From: Nocardioides zeae
Lineage (GTDB): Bacteria > Actinomycetota > Actinomycetes > Propionibacteriales > Nocardioidaceae
Length of the DNA: 64,000 nt
Direction of reading: 5' to 3'
NCBI RefSeq assembly: GCF_030818655.1
Contig: NZ_JAUTAN010000001.1
Coordinates: 4,278,001 to 4,342,000 of the forward strand
The position numbers and the translations under genes are program-made. The notes below the pieces were generated by a model. The model was not told the DNA's origin, did no database searches, and saw nothing but the letters and a program-made list of their open reading frames with translations. Below, piece by piece: positions 35,767-44,659 of the stretch. Each line of letters opens with the position of its first letter. The first letter of the stretch is position 1.

Positions 35767-36379
35767 GATGCGGTGGAGCCACGCTGCGGCCTGGCCTGCT
35801 CGCATCGTCGATCCCGACCCCGCCACCGGCCTCGTGCTGCGCTCGATGCGGATGCGCGACGCCCAGGCCTGGCGCGACGCGCGGGAGCGCAACCGCGACT
35901 GGCTGGCCCCGTGGGACGCGACCGCGCCGCCCGGCGCCGAGACCGACACGCCCCTCACCCTGCGGCGCGGGCTCCGGCAGCTGCTGCGGCTCGCCGACCG
36001 CGGCGAGGCGATGCCGTTCGTGCTCGAGGTCGACGGTGCGTTCGGCGGCCAGGTGACCGTCAACAGCGTGCTGCGCGGCTCGGCACAGTCCGCGTCGATC
36101 GGCTACTGGATCGACCAGCGCTTCGCGGGCCGCGGGCTCGTGCCGCGCGGCGTCGCGCTCGCCGTCGACCACTGCTTCGGGCCCGGGCGCCTGCACCGCG
36201 TGGAGATCGCGATCCGGCCCGAGAACTCGAGCTCGCTGCGCGTGGTGGAGAAGCTGGAGCTGCGGGAGTTCGGCTACGCGCCGCGCTACCTCCACATCGA
36301 CGGCGACTGGCGCGACCACCGGCTCTACGCCATCACGCCCGAGGAGTGCCCCGGAGGTCTGCGCACCCGGCTGGCGTGA
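35759..36379 (+). CDS. GNAT acetyltransferase, RimJ-like
   Basis: A 206-residue GNAT protein with AQSASIGYWIDQRFAGRGLV, the acetyl-CoA loop, and RVEIAIRPENSSSLRVVEKL, as in RimJ/RimL N-acetyltransferases that modify protein N-termini. GTG 35759 overlaps the mog stop. Its counterpart Rv0995 follows moeA1 in M. tuberculosis. The substrate is unknown. Confidence 0.88.
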   Translation: MTEMRWSHAAAWPARIVDPDPATGLVLRSMRMRDAQAWRDARERNRDWLAPWDATAPPGAETDTPLTLRRGLRQLLRLADRGEAMPFVLEVDGAFGGQVTVNSVLRGSAQSASIGYWIDQRFAGRGLVPRGVALAVDHCFGPGRLHRVEIAIRPENSSSLRVVEKLELREFGYAPRYLHIDGDWRDHRLYAITPEECPGGLRTRLA

Positions 36380-36455
36380 GCCGAATTCTCCCTGGTCACA
36401 CCAGTTGTCAAGCGACACACCAGTCCACCTCCCGAACTCGCGCGCTCCGCGCTCG

Positions 36456-36461
36456 TAGCCT
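36456..36461 (+). promoter_or_regulatory. Leaderless-type -10 box for the SepX/GlpR gene
   Basis: TAGCCT ends six bases before GTG 36468. No ribosome binding site is present. Confidence 0.55.
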
Positions 36462-36467
36462 CGGCTC

Positions 36468-37358
36468 GTGGATCTGAGCGGTGTCATCTTCGCGGCGGTC
36501 GCCCTCGCGTGGGCGGCCTACCTCATTCCCCAAGCCCTCAAGCACCACGACGAGGCCGTCCAGACCCGCTCCGTGGAGCGCTTCTCGGCGACGATGCGGG
36601 TGCTCGTGCGCCGCGGTGCCGCGTCGGGTGCCAGCGGCTCCGGCCAGGCGGCCGAGGAGGTCGTCGAGCCCGTAGCTGCGCCCACCCCTGCGCAGCTCCG
36701 GGCCCGTCGCGCCGCCGCCCGCCGCGCCATGCAGCGCCGCCGTCGCGTGCTCGGCGTGCTCGTCACGCTGCTCGTCGCCGGTGTCGTCCTGGCGGTGACC
36801 GGCGTGATCGCACGCGGGTACGTCGCCGCCCCGGTCGTGCTGCTCGGCGCCTGGCTCGTCACCTGCCGGGTCATGGTCAAGGGCGAGCTCGCCGCGTGGA
36901 ACCAGGCCCGGGGCGTCGTGCCCGTCGTGGTGACCCGCTCCACCGAGGTGCCCAACGCCGCCAGCAGCGAGGCGGACCTCGTCGCCGGTCTCGAGGGGTA
37001 CGACGACGGTGGCGCCCACCTGCTCGAGGCCAACGCCGAGACGGGCCTGATCTCCGCCGTGTCCGCCGAGGGAGCCACCGAGCTCTCCCGGGCGCACACG
37101 CCGGGCGACCCCGCCGAGACGCGGGACCCGCGCACCCTCTGGGACCCGGTCGCGGTGCCGCTCCCGACGTACGTCAGCAAGGACCACGCCGCCGCCCGCG
37201 AGCTCCCCGCCTTCGACTTCGACGACACGGGCGTCTTCTCCTCGGGCCGCGACCAGGCCGACTCGGAGCTGGTCCGCCGCGAGCGCGCGGAGGCCGAGGA
37301 GCGGCGTACCGCCCAGCAGGCCGAGCTCGACGACCACCGCCGGGCCGTCGGTCACTGA
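36468..37358 (+). CDS. SepX/GlpR-family membrane protein, probable divisome factor
   Basis: A 296-residue protein: an N-terminal membrane helix (MDLSGVIFAAVALAWAAYLI), PQALKHHDEAVQTRSVERFS, a basic segment RARRAAARRAMQRRRRVLG, two further helices, then a long polar C-terminus with LPAFDFDDTGVFSSGRDQAD. The gene occupies the place of Rv0996 after moeA and rimJ. SepX (Streptomyces) and GlpR (Corynebacterium) have this layout, and GlpR binds the MoeA-like Glp. Family and role are inferred from layout and neighbours. Confidence 0.72.
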   Translation: MDLSGVIFAAVALAWAAYLIPQALKHHDEAVQTRSVERFSATMRVLVRRGAASGASGSGQAAEEVVEPVAAPTPAQLRARRAAARRAMQRRRRVLGVLVTLLVAGVVLAVTGVIARGYVAAPVVLLGAWLVTCRVMVKGELAAWNQARGVVPVVVTRSTEVPNAASSEADLVAGLEGYDDGGAHLLEANAETGLISAVSAEGATELSRAHTPGDPAETRDPRTLWDPVAVPLPTYVSKDHAAARELPAFDFDDTGVFSSGRDQADSELVRRERAEAEERRTAQQAELDDHRRAVGH

Positions 37359-37369
37359 TCCTTTCCCCT

Positions 37370-37422
37370 CCCGGTCGCGGTGCGAGGCCTGCGGAAAGTG
37401 ACGGCCTCCCACCACGACCCGG
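37370..37422. repeat. Palindromic intergenic repeat, probable terminator
   Basis: Arms at 37370-37389 and 37403-37422 pair at 17 of 20 positions around a 13-base loop containing GGAAAGTG. The right arm includes ACCACGACCCGG, also found in the palindrome at 52360-52416, which has the same loop length. Confidence 0.6.
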
Positions 37423-37507
37423 TGGGGGTGAAGCGGTCCGGACCCGAATTCGGACCGGGACGACGGTGGTGCTAACGTTTCTCCTCGCGTCACCACGGTG
37501 ACGCACT

Positions 37508-37583
<76 letters not shown>

Positions 37584-37587
37584 CCAC

Positions 37588-37617
37588 GAAGGCTCCGCCG
37601 GTTACGGCGGGGCCTTC
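37588..37617 (+). terminator. tRNA-Ala terminator hairpin
   Basis: GAAGGCTCCGCC (37588-37599) and GGCGGGGCCTTC (37606-37617) pair with one G-T wobble and a six-base loop, five bases after the tRNA. Confidence 0.85.
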
Positions 37618-37689
37618 AGTGCTTTTCGGACCCCTCTGTCTCCGTGCCCGAGCCGGGGTCCGGATCGGATCGATCGTTCCCGCGGGTGA

Positions 37690-37735
37690 TTGACGTCACA
37701 GCCAGGTGGCCCTACCTTGAACTGATATCAGTTCA
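37690..37735 (+). promoter_or_regulatory. Promoter with an 18-base perfect palindromic operator
   Basis: TTGACG (37690-37695) and TACCTT (37713-37718) are 17 bases apart. TGAACTGATATCAGTTCA (37718-37735) is a perfect palindrome overlapping the last base of the -10 and the start-site region, a classic repressor position. It controls the SnoaL-like/SDR/binding-protein genes that follow. Which regulator binds is unknown. Confidence 0.75.
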
Positions 37736-37755
37736 CGATTCCTCCTCTGACAGGA

Positions 37756-38160
37756 ATGCAGCCTGTGACCACGTTCCGCGAGATCCTCGAGCGCTACTTC
37801 TCCGCCCTCGAGTCGGCCGACTTCGAGGCTGCCACCCGGTGCTTCACCGAGGACGCGGTCTACTCCCACCCGCCGTTCCCGGAGGAGGGCGCCGACGGGC
37901 CGCGTCACGAGTCCGTCGGCCGATCCGAGCTGCTGGCGGTCTTCGAGCGCCGAGGTCCGCGCACCCTCCGTCACCGCGTCGACACCGTGCTCGACGACGG
38001 CCGCACGGGCCTGGCCTCCGGGGTGGTCCACGACGGTGGCGTCGTCGTCATGTCGTTCGTGGCCCAGGCCGAGCTCGACGCGACCTCGGGCCTGATGGCG
38101 CGGTACGCGGCGTACGTCAGCGTGCCGGCCGTCTGGGCGCAGGAAGGCTCCGCGGCGTGA
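37756..38160 (+). CDS. SnoaL-like (NTF2-fold) protein
   Basis: A 134-residue NTF2-like protein: TFREILERYFSALESADFEA, FTEDAVYSHPPF, and RTGLASGVVHDGGVVVMSF. The family includes small-molecule cyclases, isomerases, dehydratases and non-catalytic binding proteins. ATG 37756 sits next to an AGGA. First gene of an operon under the palindromic operator; the SDR start overlaps its stop. Probably acts on the same compound as the SDR. Confidence 0.78.
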   Translation: MQPVTTFREILERYFSALESADFEAATRCFTEDAVYSHPPFPEEGADGPRHESVGRSELLAVFERRGPRTLRHRVDTVLDDGRTGLASGVVHDGGVVVMSFVAQAELDATSGLMARYAAYVSVPAVWAQEGSAA

Positions 38161-38979
38161 GGATCGCGGGCGGTCTGGCCGTCGTCACCGGTGCCGCGAG
38201 CGGGATCGGAGCGCACGTGGCGAGCGAGGTCGTCCGTCGCGGCGGCCGCGTGGTGGTGGCTGATCGCGACCGTGCCGGTGCCGAGCAGCACGCCGCGTCG
38301 CTCGCCGGGGCGCACGCCGCCGAGGTCGACGTCACCGACGCAGCGGCCTGCATGACGCTGGCCGCCGACGTCCACGCCCTGCACGGGCCGGTCGACCTCC
38401 TGGTCGCCAACGCCGGGCTCATCCGGCCCGGCTCGACCTGGACGACCCCCCTGTCGACCTGGCGCACCGTCCTCGACGTCAACCTGCTCGGCGCCGTCCA
38501 CACCCTCGCCGCCTTCCTCCCCGACATGGTCGAGCGCGACGCGGCCGGCGGCCGTGGTCCTGACCGCGTCGGTGGCCGGCCTCACCGCCGCGCCCGGCTT
38601 CGCGGCCTATGCGGCCAGCAAGCACGCGGTGGTCGGACTGGCCGAAGGACTGCAGGTCGAGCTGGCCGAGGCGGGTGCGGACCACGTGCGGGTCAGCGTG
38701 GTGTGCCCGGGCGGGGTGGACACCGCCATCTGGCGCAGCGCCGGCCCCGCCGCCCCCGGGCTCGACGAGGTCGCCCGCCGTCGCTTCGCCGCGGTCGGCG
38801 GTCCCCGCACCGACCAGGCGGACCCGGCCGCGATCGCCCGCCTGACCCTCGACGCGGTCGAGGAGGGCCGCTCCTGGGTCGTGCCGATCGAGCCGCACCA
38901 CCGCGAGGCGCTCGCCTCTCGTGCCCACGACCTCGCCGCCGCCGCGGCGGCCGACGGCGGCCTCGTCTACGGACGCTGA
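38157..38979 (+). pseudogene. Short-chain dehydrogenase/reductase, interrupted by a +1 frameshift
   Basis: GTG 38157 overlaps the upstream stop. The first frame has LAVVTGAASGIGAHVASEVV, ADRDRAGAEQH, VANAGLIRPGSTW and VLDVNLLGAVHTLAAFLPDM. After about 38545 the frame changes and continues AVVLTASVAGLTAAPGFAAY, AASKHAVVGLAEGL and VSVVCPGGVDTAIWRSAGPA. The span holds one extra base, in the GGCCGGCGGCC stretch. All catalytic parts (Asn, Ser, Tyr-x-x-x-Lys) survive across the two frames, so this may be a base-calling error. Confidence 0.8.
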
Positions 38980-39022
38980 CCCCCCGCTCCTCCCCATCCA
39001 CCGACGCATGCAGGAGACCACG

Positions 39023-40063
39023 ATGAAGAAGCGAACCCCCGTCACCCTGACCGCCGCCCTGGTGGGCGTCGGCCTCCTCGCCGCAGGCTGCGGGTCGAGC
39101 CAGCCGACGGCGTCCGGACCGGTCGACGGCGACTGGGACGCCGTCGTGGCGGCCGCCGAGGAGGAGGGCTCGGTGCTGCTCTACTCCACGCAGCACCCGG
39201 ACAACCTGGCCCGGCTCGAGACCGCGTTCGAGGCGGCGTACCCCGACATCGACCTCGAGTTCGTGCGCGGCACCGACGTCGAGATCACCCCGCGGGTCGA
39301 GACGGAGGCGCAGACCGGGCGGGGGATGGCCGACGTCCACATGACCTCCGACCCCGCCTGGGCCGAGCGTGCGGCGGAGTCCGGTGACCTCTCGACCCCG
39401 GTCGTCGGCCCGTCGTTCGACGACCCCGACTACGACCGTGCGGCCAGCATCATGGAGGACAAGCTCTTCCTCGCGGGGGCGGCCGTGATGGCGATGGGGT
39501 GGAACACCGACGCGGTGCCCGAGGGCCTCGACGACGTCGAGGACATCCTCGACCCGCGCTTCGAGGGCAAGGTCGGTGTCGTCGACCCGGCGGGCTTCGC
39601 CTCCGTGGTCGACGAGTACCGCTTCTTCGACGCCAACTGGGGCGACGGCGACTTCAACGAGCGGCTGGCCGACCTCGAGCCGCGGGTCTACCCCAGCGTC
39701 CTCGGCATCGCCCAGGCCCTGGCCTCGGGCGAGATCGAGGTGACGCCCATGGTCGCCCCGCTCGTGCGCGAGGGCGACACGGGTGCCCCGGTGGACTGGG
39801 CACTGCCCGACCCCGCCTGGGGCGTGCCGATGTACGCCCACGTCCTCGCGGCATCGCCGCACCCCAACGCGGCCCAGGTGCTCGCCGACTTCATGGTCGG
39901 GCCGGAGGGCCAGGAGGCGCTCTCCCTGGGCTACGGCAGCGTCCTCGGCAGCGTCGAGTCGCCCATCACCCGGGCCCAGGACATCCCGTTCCCCGACACG
40001 GACTCGCTCACCTCGGAGTCGGTCGCGGCCTACCAGACCGAGTGGGAGCAGCTCTTCCGCTGA
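39023..40063 (+). CDS. ABC-type solute-binding lipoprotein (iron/thiamine/phosphonate-like, extracellular)
   Basis: A 346-residue binding protein with a signal peptide and lipobox (VGVGLLAAGCGSS). The mature part starts with a typical EEEGSVLLYSTQHPDNLARL and has RVETEAQTGRGMADVHMTSD and WNTDAVPEGLDDVEDILDP, as in the FbpA-like type 1 family. AGGAG lies before ATG 39023. No permease or ATPase gene is nearby, so it either uses a transporter encoded elsewhere or acts in sensing. It is the last gene of the SnoaL/SDR set. Confidence 0.85.
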   Translation: MKKRTPVTLTAALVGVGLLAAGCGSSQPTASGPVDGDWDAVVAAAEEEGSVLLYSTQHPDNLARLETAFEAAYPDIDLEFVRGTDVEITPRVETEAQTGRGMADVHMTSDPAWAERAAESGDLSTPVVGPSFDDPDYDRAASIMEDKLFLAGAAVMAMGWNTDAVPEGLDDVEDILDPRFEGKVGVVDPAGFASVVDEYRFFDANWGDGDFNERLADLEPRVYPSVLGIAQALASGEIEVTPMVAPLVREGDTGAPVDWALPDPAWGVPMYAHVLAASPHPNAAQVLADFMVGPEGQEALSLGYGSVLGSVESPITRAQDIPFPDTDSLTSESVAAYQTEWEQLFR

Positions 40064-40087
40064 GGGTGGTCGGGCGCGGGGCGGTCC

Positions 40088-40783
40088 TCACCAGGGGACG
40101 GTGGCGCCCCGGTGGTCCACGTAGTGCAAGCCGCTGCGTCCGGAGAACGTCTCCACGACGTCGGCCAGACCGCTGGTGCTCGCCTCGACGGACAGGCCCG
40201 CGTCCGGGCCGCCCATCTCGGTCCGCACCCAGCCCGGCGCCAGGAGCAGCAGCGTGCGCGGGTCGTCGGCGTGGCGGGCCGCGAAGCTACGCATCAGCTG
40301 GTTGAGCGCGGACTTGCTGGCCCGGTAGATCTCCCACCCGGTCACGCGGGTGTTGTTCGTGATGCTGCCCTGGCCCGATGACGTGACCGCGAGGACGCCA
40401 TGGGGGGTGACCAGGTCGCGGAACTGCTCGACGAAGCGCATCGGGCTGAGCGCGTTGGTCAGCATGAGGCGCTCGAACGTCGCGGTCGAGACCTCCGCCA
40501 CCGTCTCCCACCGGTCGTGGGTGATGCCGGCGTTGACCAGCACCAGGTCGAACCGTGCCCCGTCGAGCCGCTCACGCAGGGCGGACACCTGTGCGGTGTC
40601 GTTGATGTCCACGTGCTCCAGGCGCAACCGGTCGCCCACGCGGTCGGCCGCGTGGGCCAGGTTCCCGCCGGATCCCACCCGCTGGGTCGCCGTCACCGAC
40701 CACCCTCGCTCGAGGAACCGTTCGGTCAGGCCCAGGCCGATGCCCCGAGAGGCCCCGACGATCAGTGCGTGCTTGTCGCTCAT
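40088..40783 (-). CDS. Short-chain dehydrogenase/reductase
   Basis: A 231-residue classical SDR: HALIVGASRGIGLGLTERFL (cofactor motif TGxxxGxG in the form GASRGIG), VLVNAGITHDRWETV, VTSSGQGSITNNTRVTGWEI with the YRASK catalytic pair, and APGWVRTEMGGPDAGLSVEA. GGAAGGTGAG precedes ATG 40783. It faces a TetR gene 71 bases away with an operator between them, so it is the likely target of that repressor. Confidence 0.9.
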   Translation of the reverse strand: MSDKHALIVGASRGIGLGLTERFLERGWSVTATQRVGSGGNLAHAADRVGDRLRLEHVDINDTAQVSALRERLDGARFDLVLVNAGITHDRWETVAEVSTATFERLMLTNALSPMRFVEQFRDLVTPHGVLAVTSSGQGSITNNTRVTGWEIYRASKSALNQLMRSFAARHADDPRTLLLLAPGWVRTEMGGPDAGLSVEASTSGLADVVETFSGRSGLHYVDHRGATVPW

Positions 40784-40804
40784 GGCTCACCTTCCGCTCA
40801 TCGT

Positions 40805-40839
40805 CTGTTGAGTGAAGCGTAGGTCATCCTGCTCAACAG
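40805..40839. promoter_or_regulatory. Candidate TetR operator
   Basis: CTGTTGAG (40805-40812) and CTCAACAG (40832-40839) are exact inverted repeats 19 bases apart between the divergent SDR and TetR genes. The right arm abuts the -10 box of the TetR gene. Confidence 0.6.
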
Positions 40840-40842
40840 TTG

Positions 40843-40848
40843 TAGAGT
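40843..40848 (+). promoter_or_regulatory. Leaderless-type -10 box for the TetR gene
   Basis: TAGAGT ends six bases before GTG 40855; no ribosome site. Confidence 0.55.
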
Positions 40849-40854
40849 CAGTTC

Positions 40855-41397
40855 GTGACCACAGCAGAGAAGCCGAGTCGAGCAGCGCAACGCGCCGCGA
40901 GTGCCCGCCGCATCCTCGACGCGGCGCGCGAGGAGTTCGCTGCCCACGGCTACGACAAGGCGACGATCCGCGCCATCGCCTCCCGTGCCGGCGTCGACCC
41001 GGCCCTGGTGATGCAGCACCACGGGTCGAAGGCGGCCCTGTTCCGCAGTGCGGTGCAGCTGACCGGACGCACGGTGGACGACGTCGACGCCCACCTCCGC
41101 GAGGTCGTCGACGCGCGCCTCGACGGGCTGCCGCCCGAGCTCCACGCCCTCGTGCGGTCGATGCTCACCGTGCCGGAGGCGTCGGAGTCCATGCGGGCCT
41201 ACCTCGACGAGCGCGTGGTCAACCTCGCCGGCGCCCTGCAGGGTCCTGATGCCGAGGCGCGAGCCGCGCTCGCCGTGTGTGCGCTGCTGGGGTTGACGAT
41301 CGGGAAGCACTTCCTCCACCTCGACGTCTTCGACCGCATCCCGGAGGCCGACGTGGCACGCGTGGCCGGTGCTCGGCTGTCGGGGCCAGGCGGCTGA
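40855..41397 (+). CDS. TetR-family transcriptional regulator
   Basis: 180 residues. The DNA-binding domain is ARRILDAAREEFAAHGYDKA then TIRAIASRAGVDPALVMQHH, GSKAALFRSAV; the C-terminal domain resembles the TetR group with a VCALLGLTIGKHFLHLD segment. Divergent from the SDR at 40088 and likely represses it and itself. Confidence 0.9.
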   Translation: MTTAEKPSRAAQRAASARRILDAAREEFAAHGYDKATIRAIASRAGVDPALVMQHHGSKAALFRSAVQLTGRTVDDVDAHLREVVDARLDGLPPELHALVRSMLTVPEASESMRAYLDERVVNLAGALQGPDAEARAALAVCALLGLTIGKHFLHLDVFDRIPEADVARVAGARLSGPGG

Positions 41398-41432
41398 CCC
41401 CCGCAACGACCGACGGGGTCAGGACGCGAGGC

Positions 41433-42239
41433 TCAGCGGCACCGCGCCTCGAGCCACCTCACCGCGAAGGCGCAGATCGCGGCGGCGTCGACCACGAGGG
41501 TGCGGGCCGCGCCCACCTGACCGAGCCGGTGCGGGTGCTCCGCGACGAACCCCCGCACGACGTCGGCGAAGTAGTCCTCCGCGAGGCCGTCGACGACCGG
41601 CACGCTCGTGTCGAACTCCTCGACCATCCGCCAGGTGACCTGGCCGTCGACGAGCAACGGCACCTCGTAGTGGATGACGCGCTTGCCCGGGACGTCGGCG
41701 AGGGCCTCGGCGTGGTGCAGGAGCGTCATGGTGTCCCAGGGGGCGCCGAGCATGACCACCTTCCCGCCGGCGGCGACGAGGCGGGCGAGGGGCGAGCCCG
41801 CGCCGTACCCGTGGTCGAGGGGGTGGTCGCGCGTGAACGCCTCGGCCTCGGCGCCGATCGCTGCCACGGACGCACCGGGGCTGCCGCTGCGGCGGGCGTC
41901 GGGCCACGTGCGCAGGAACTCCGGCAGGGTGCCGTTGTCGCGGTGGGCGCGCGACGTCGCGGCGTCGAAGGGCGGCACGTGGGGGCGCCACGCGGCCGGG
42001 ACCCGTCCGGTGGCGTCGAGGAGCACGTCGTAGCGCGCGTCCCAGTCGGTGTAGGCCAGCACCGTGCCGCCCGGCGAGACGGCGTCGAGCAGTCCTCCGA
42101 CCACCGCGTCGGGGCCGTTGAGCAGCGGGCCGACGCCGCCGAGCGCGCCGTGCGCCATGACGACGTCGCCGGGCGACAACCCGAGGTCGCGGAGCTGGGC
42201 GGCGACGTCCGCGCGGGTCACGAAGGCGGGGGTGCTCAC
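41433..42239 (-). CDS. Aminoglycoside N3-acetyltransferase family protein, AAC(3)
   Basis: A 268-residue AAC(3)-fold protein: GLSPGDVVMAHGALGGVGPL, PGGTVLAYTDWDARYDV, NGTLPEFLRTWPDARRSGSP, AGSPLARLVAAGGKVVMLGA and MTLLHHAEALADVPGKRV. The family transfers acetyl to the 3-amino group of deoxystreptamine antibiotics; many chromosomal members have other or unknown substrates. The expected His/Asp near HHAEAL are present. Whether it confers resistance cannot be told from sequence. GTG 42239 is the start. Confidence 0.88.
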   Translation of the reverse strand: MSTPAFVTRADVAAQLRDLGLSPGDVVMAHGALGGVGPLLNGPDAVVGGLLDAVSPGGTVLAYTDWDARYDVLLDATGRVPAAWRPHVPPFDAATSRAHRDNGTLPEFLRTWPDARRSGSPGASVAAIGAEAEAFTRDHPLDHGYGAGSPLARLVAAGGKVVMLGAPWDTMTLLHHAEALADVPGKRVIHYEVPLLVDGQVTWRMVEEFDTSVPVVDGLAEDYFADVVRGFVAEHPHRLGQVGAARTLVVDAAAICAFAVRWLEARCR

Positions 42240-42265
42240 GGCGGGATCATCCCCCGGGGCGGCCC

Positions 42266-43081
42266 TCAGAGCAGGCCGTGACGGCGCGCGACGTTCGCGG
42301 CCTGCACGCGGTTGGCGACCCCCAGCTTGGCCATCGCGCCCTTCATGTAGGACTTCACGGTCTGCTCCGTCAGGCCGAGCCGGTGCGCCACGGCGGCGTT
42401 CGACAGTCCCTCGCCCGCGCCGCGCACGACGTCCCGCTCCCGCGGCGTCAACCGGACCTCGCCCCCCGCTGCCTCGTCGTCGGTCCCGGCGCGCGTGCCG
42501 CCGAGGAGGGCCGCCAGGCGCTCCCGGGCGCGCGGATCGGTCGTGGTGCCCATGAGGTCGACGAGCTCGGCGTACAGCTCCGGGGCCATGGCGGGGGCCG
42601 CGGCCGGCGCGGCGCGCCGCGCCACCTCGCTCTCGATGTGGATCTCGCGGGCCAGCTCCGCGACGACAGGACGCAGGCGGTCGGCGAGGACCGACCCGAA
42701 GTCCGTACGGCGACGCTCGGCCAGGTAGAGCACCGCGCTCACCGGCGACCCCGGGAGGGCGATCGGGAGGCTGATGACGGAGACGAGCCCCTCCGGGCTC
42801 ACCTCGCGGTGGTACCGCTTCGTGATGCCGCGGGCGCTGGCGTAGTCGGACACGGCGGTGGGCCGCGCCGCGGCCAGGGTCCGGCCGCCCAGTCCCTCGC
42901 CGGAGCGGACGGTGAGGTTCACCAGGGACGACGTCTGGAGGCCGCGCGACGCCGAGATCACGAAGCTGCGGCGGTCGGGGTTGACGAGGCCCGCGAAGCC
43001 GATGGGCAGACCGGTCCGGCGCAGTGCCTCACCGAGGCCGCGGTTGAGGACGGCGGTGACGTCGGGGGTCGGGCGCTGCAC
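42266..43081 (-). CDS. GAF-type LuxR-family transcriptional regulator
   Basis: About 271 residues: an N-terminal GAF-like sensory region (LGEALRRTGLPIGFAGLVNP, SLVNLTVRSGEGLGGRTLAA) and a C-terminal LuxR DNA-binding domain (VRLTPRERDVVRGAGEGLSN, AAVAHRLGLTEQTVKSYMKG). GTG 43081 was preferred to 43114 because AGGAGG is five bases upstream. Divergent from the MHS carrier at 43286; may control it. Confidence 0.87.
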   Translation of the reverse strand: MQRPTPDVTAVLNRGLGEALRRTGLPIGFAGLVNPDRRSFVISASRGLQTSSLVNLTVRSGEGLGGRTLAAARPTAVSDYASARGITKRYHREVSPEGLVSVISLPIALPGSPVSAVLYLAERRRTDFGSVLADRLRPVVAELAREIHIESEVARRAAPAAAPAMAPELYAELVDLMGTTTDPRARERLAALLGGTRAGTDDEAAGGEVRLTPRERDVVRGAGEGLSNAAVAHRLGLTEQTVKSYMKGAMAKLGVANRVQAANVARRHGLL

Positions 43082-43285
43082 GGAGGCCTCCTCGCAGGGG
43101 GGTCGGGGCCCCATGATCGCCCAGCGTGACCTGGGTCACCACCCTCCGAAGGGGGTGGTGCTCCGGCAGCGGGGGCGGGGGAGCGGCGTACCCCCGTTGG
43201 AGGGTGGTGACCTGTCGGTGTGACGGCCGACACTTCCGCCGCCGGTCGACACCAGGTCGCCGCCCGAACCGACCACGGAGGTCGC

Positions 43286-44641
43286 ATGAGCACCACGTCG
43301 ACGACACCGCCCGGGCACGTCGCCCCACGGGGGGACCGCCCGCAGGAGATGCGGAAGGTCGCCGTCGCCAGCTGCGTCGGCACCACGATCGAGTACTACG
43401 ACTTCTTCATCTACGGCACCGCCGCCGCCCTCGTCTTCCCGACGGTGTTCTTCCCCGCGCTGGGGTCCACCGCGGGCACGGTCGCCTCCTTCGCGACGTT
43501 CGCGGTCGCCTTCGTGGCGCGTCCGCTCGGTGCCGTGCTCTTCGGCCACTTCGGCGACCGGCTCGGCCGCAAGCGCACCCTCGTCACGACGCTCCTGCTC
43601 ATGGGTGCGGCGACGGTCGCGATCGGCCTGCTGCCGACGGCGGCGGCCATCGGCGTGCTCGCGCCCATCGCCCTCGTGGTGCTGCGCTTCCTCCAGGGCC
43701 TCGCGGTCGGCGGCGAGTGGGCGGGGGCGAACCTGCTGACGGCGGAGTACGCGCCGGTCGGCAAGCGCGGCTTCTACGCCGTCTTCCCGCAGCTCGGCCC
43801 GGCCTTCGCCTTCGCGCTGTCGAGCGCGACCTTCCTGGTGAGCGACGCCGTGCTCGGCACCACGGACGGGGCGTTCCTCAGCTACGGCTGGCGCATCCCC
43901 TTCATCGCGAGCGCGCTCATGGTGGCCGTGGGGCTCTACATCCGGATCAGCATCGAGGAGACCCCGGCGTTCCGTGCCGAGGCCGAGCGGGCCGACCGGG
44001 CGGAGGACGTCGCCGGCGCGAAGCGCCCGCTCCCGTTCGTCGAGGTGGTGCGCCAGCAGCCGCTCGAGATCCTGCTGTCCGCCGGCCTCATGAGCGTGCT
44101 CTTCGGCTTCTTCTACATGGGGACGGCCTACCTCACCGCCTACGGCACCGCACCCGAGGGCGCCGCGCTCGACCGGCAGTTCGTGCTCTCCACGGGCATC
44201 GTGGCCGCCCTGGCCCTCGGCGTGGCCACCCTCGCCGGCGGCGTGTGGTCGGACCGTGTCGGCCGTCGCCCGGTGATCATCACGTCCGGCGTGCTGGCGC
44301 TCGCCTGGTCGCTGGTGCTCTTCCCGCTCCTCGACACCGACACCCCGCTCGCGTTCGCGGCCGGCGTGGTCGTGACGCTCGCGATCTTCGGTCTCGCCTT
44401 CGGTCCGGTCGGGGCCTACCTGCCGGAGCTCTTCGAGACCCGCTTCCGCTACACGGGCGCCGGTGCGGGCTACAACCTGGGTGGCGTGCTCGGCGGCGCG
44501 GTCCCGCCGCTGCTGGCGCCGGGCCTCACCGCGTCGTACGGCAGCATCGCCGTCGGCGTCATGCTCGCCCTGCTGGCCGTGCTCAGCATCGCCTGCACGG
44601 TCGCCCTCCGCGGTCGCACCCGCATGGCCGTGGCCGGCTGA
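43286..44641 (+). CDS. MHS-family MFS transporter
   Basis: A 451-residue metabolite:H+ symporter: VAVASCVGTTIEYYDFFIYG, FGHFGDRLGRKRTLVTTLLL (loop motif), LQGLAVGGEWAGANLLTAEY and GWRIPFIASALMVAVGLYIR. Family members carry dicarboxylates, shikimate, betaine or aromatic acids. GGAGG precedes ATG 43286. Upstream is the LuxR gene, downstream a convergent catabolic pair. Confidence 0.9.
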   Translation: MSTTSTTPPGHVAPRGDRPQEMRKVAVASCVGTTIEYYDFFIYGTAAALVFPTVFFPALGSTAGTVASFATFAVAFVARPLGAVLFGHFGDRLGRKRTLVTTLLLMGAATVAIGLLPTAAAIGVLAPIALVVLRFLQGLAVGGEWAGANLLTAEYAPVGKRGFYAVFPQLGPAFAFALSSATFLVSDAVLGTTDGAFLSYGWRIPFIASALMVAVGLYIRISIEETPAFRAEAERADRAEDVAGAKRPLPFVEVVRQQPLEILLSAGLMSVLFGFFYMGTAYLTAYGTAPEGAALDRQFVLSTGIVAALALGVATLAGGVWSDRVGRRPVIITSGVLALAWSLVLFPLLDTDTPLAFAAGVVVTLAIFGLAFGPVGAYLPELFETRFRYTGAGAGYNLGGVLGGAVPPLLAPGLTASYGSIAVGVMLALLAVLSIACTVALRGRTRMAVAG

Positions 44642-44659
44642 GCCGGACGCGCCTGCACA

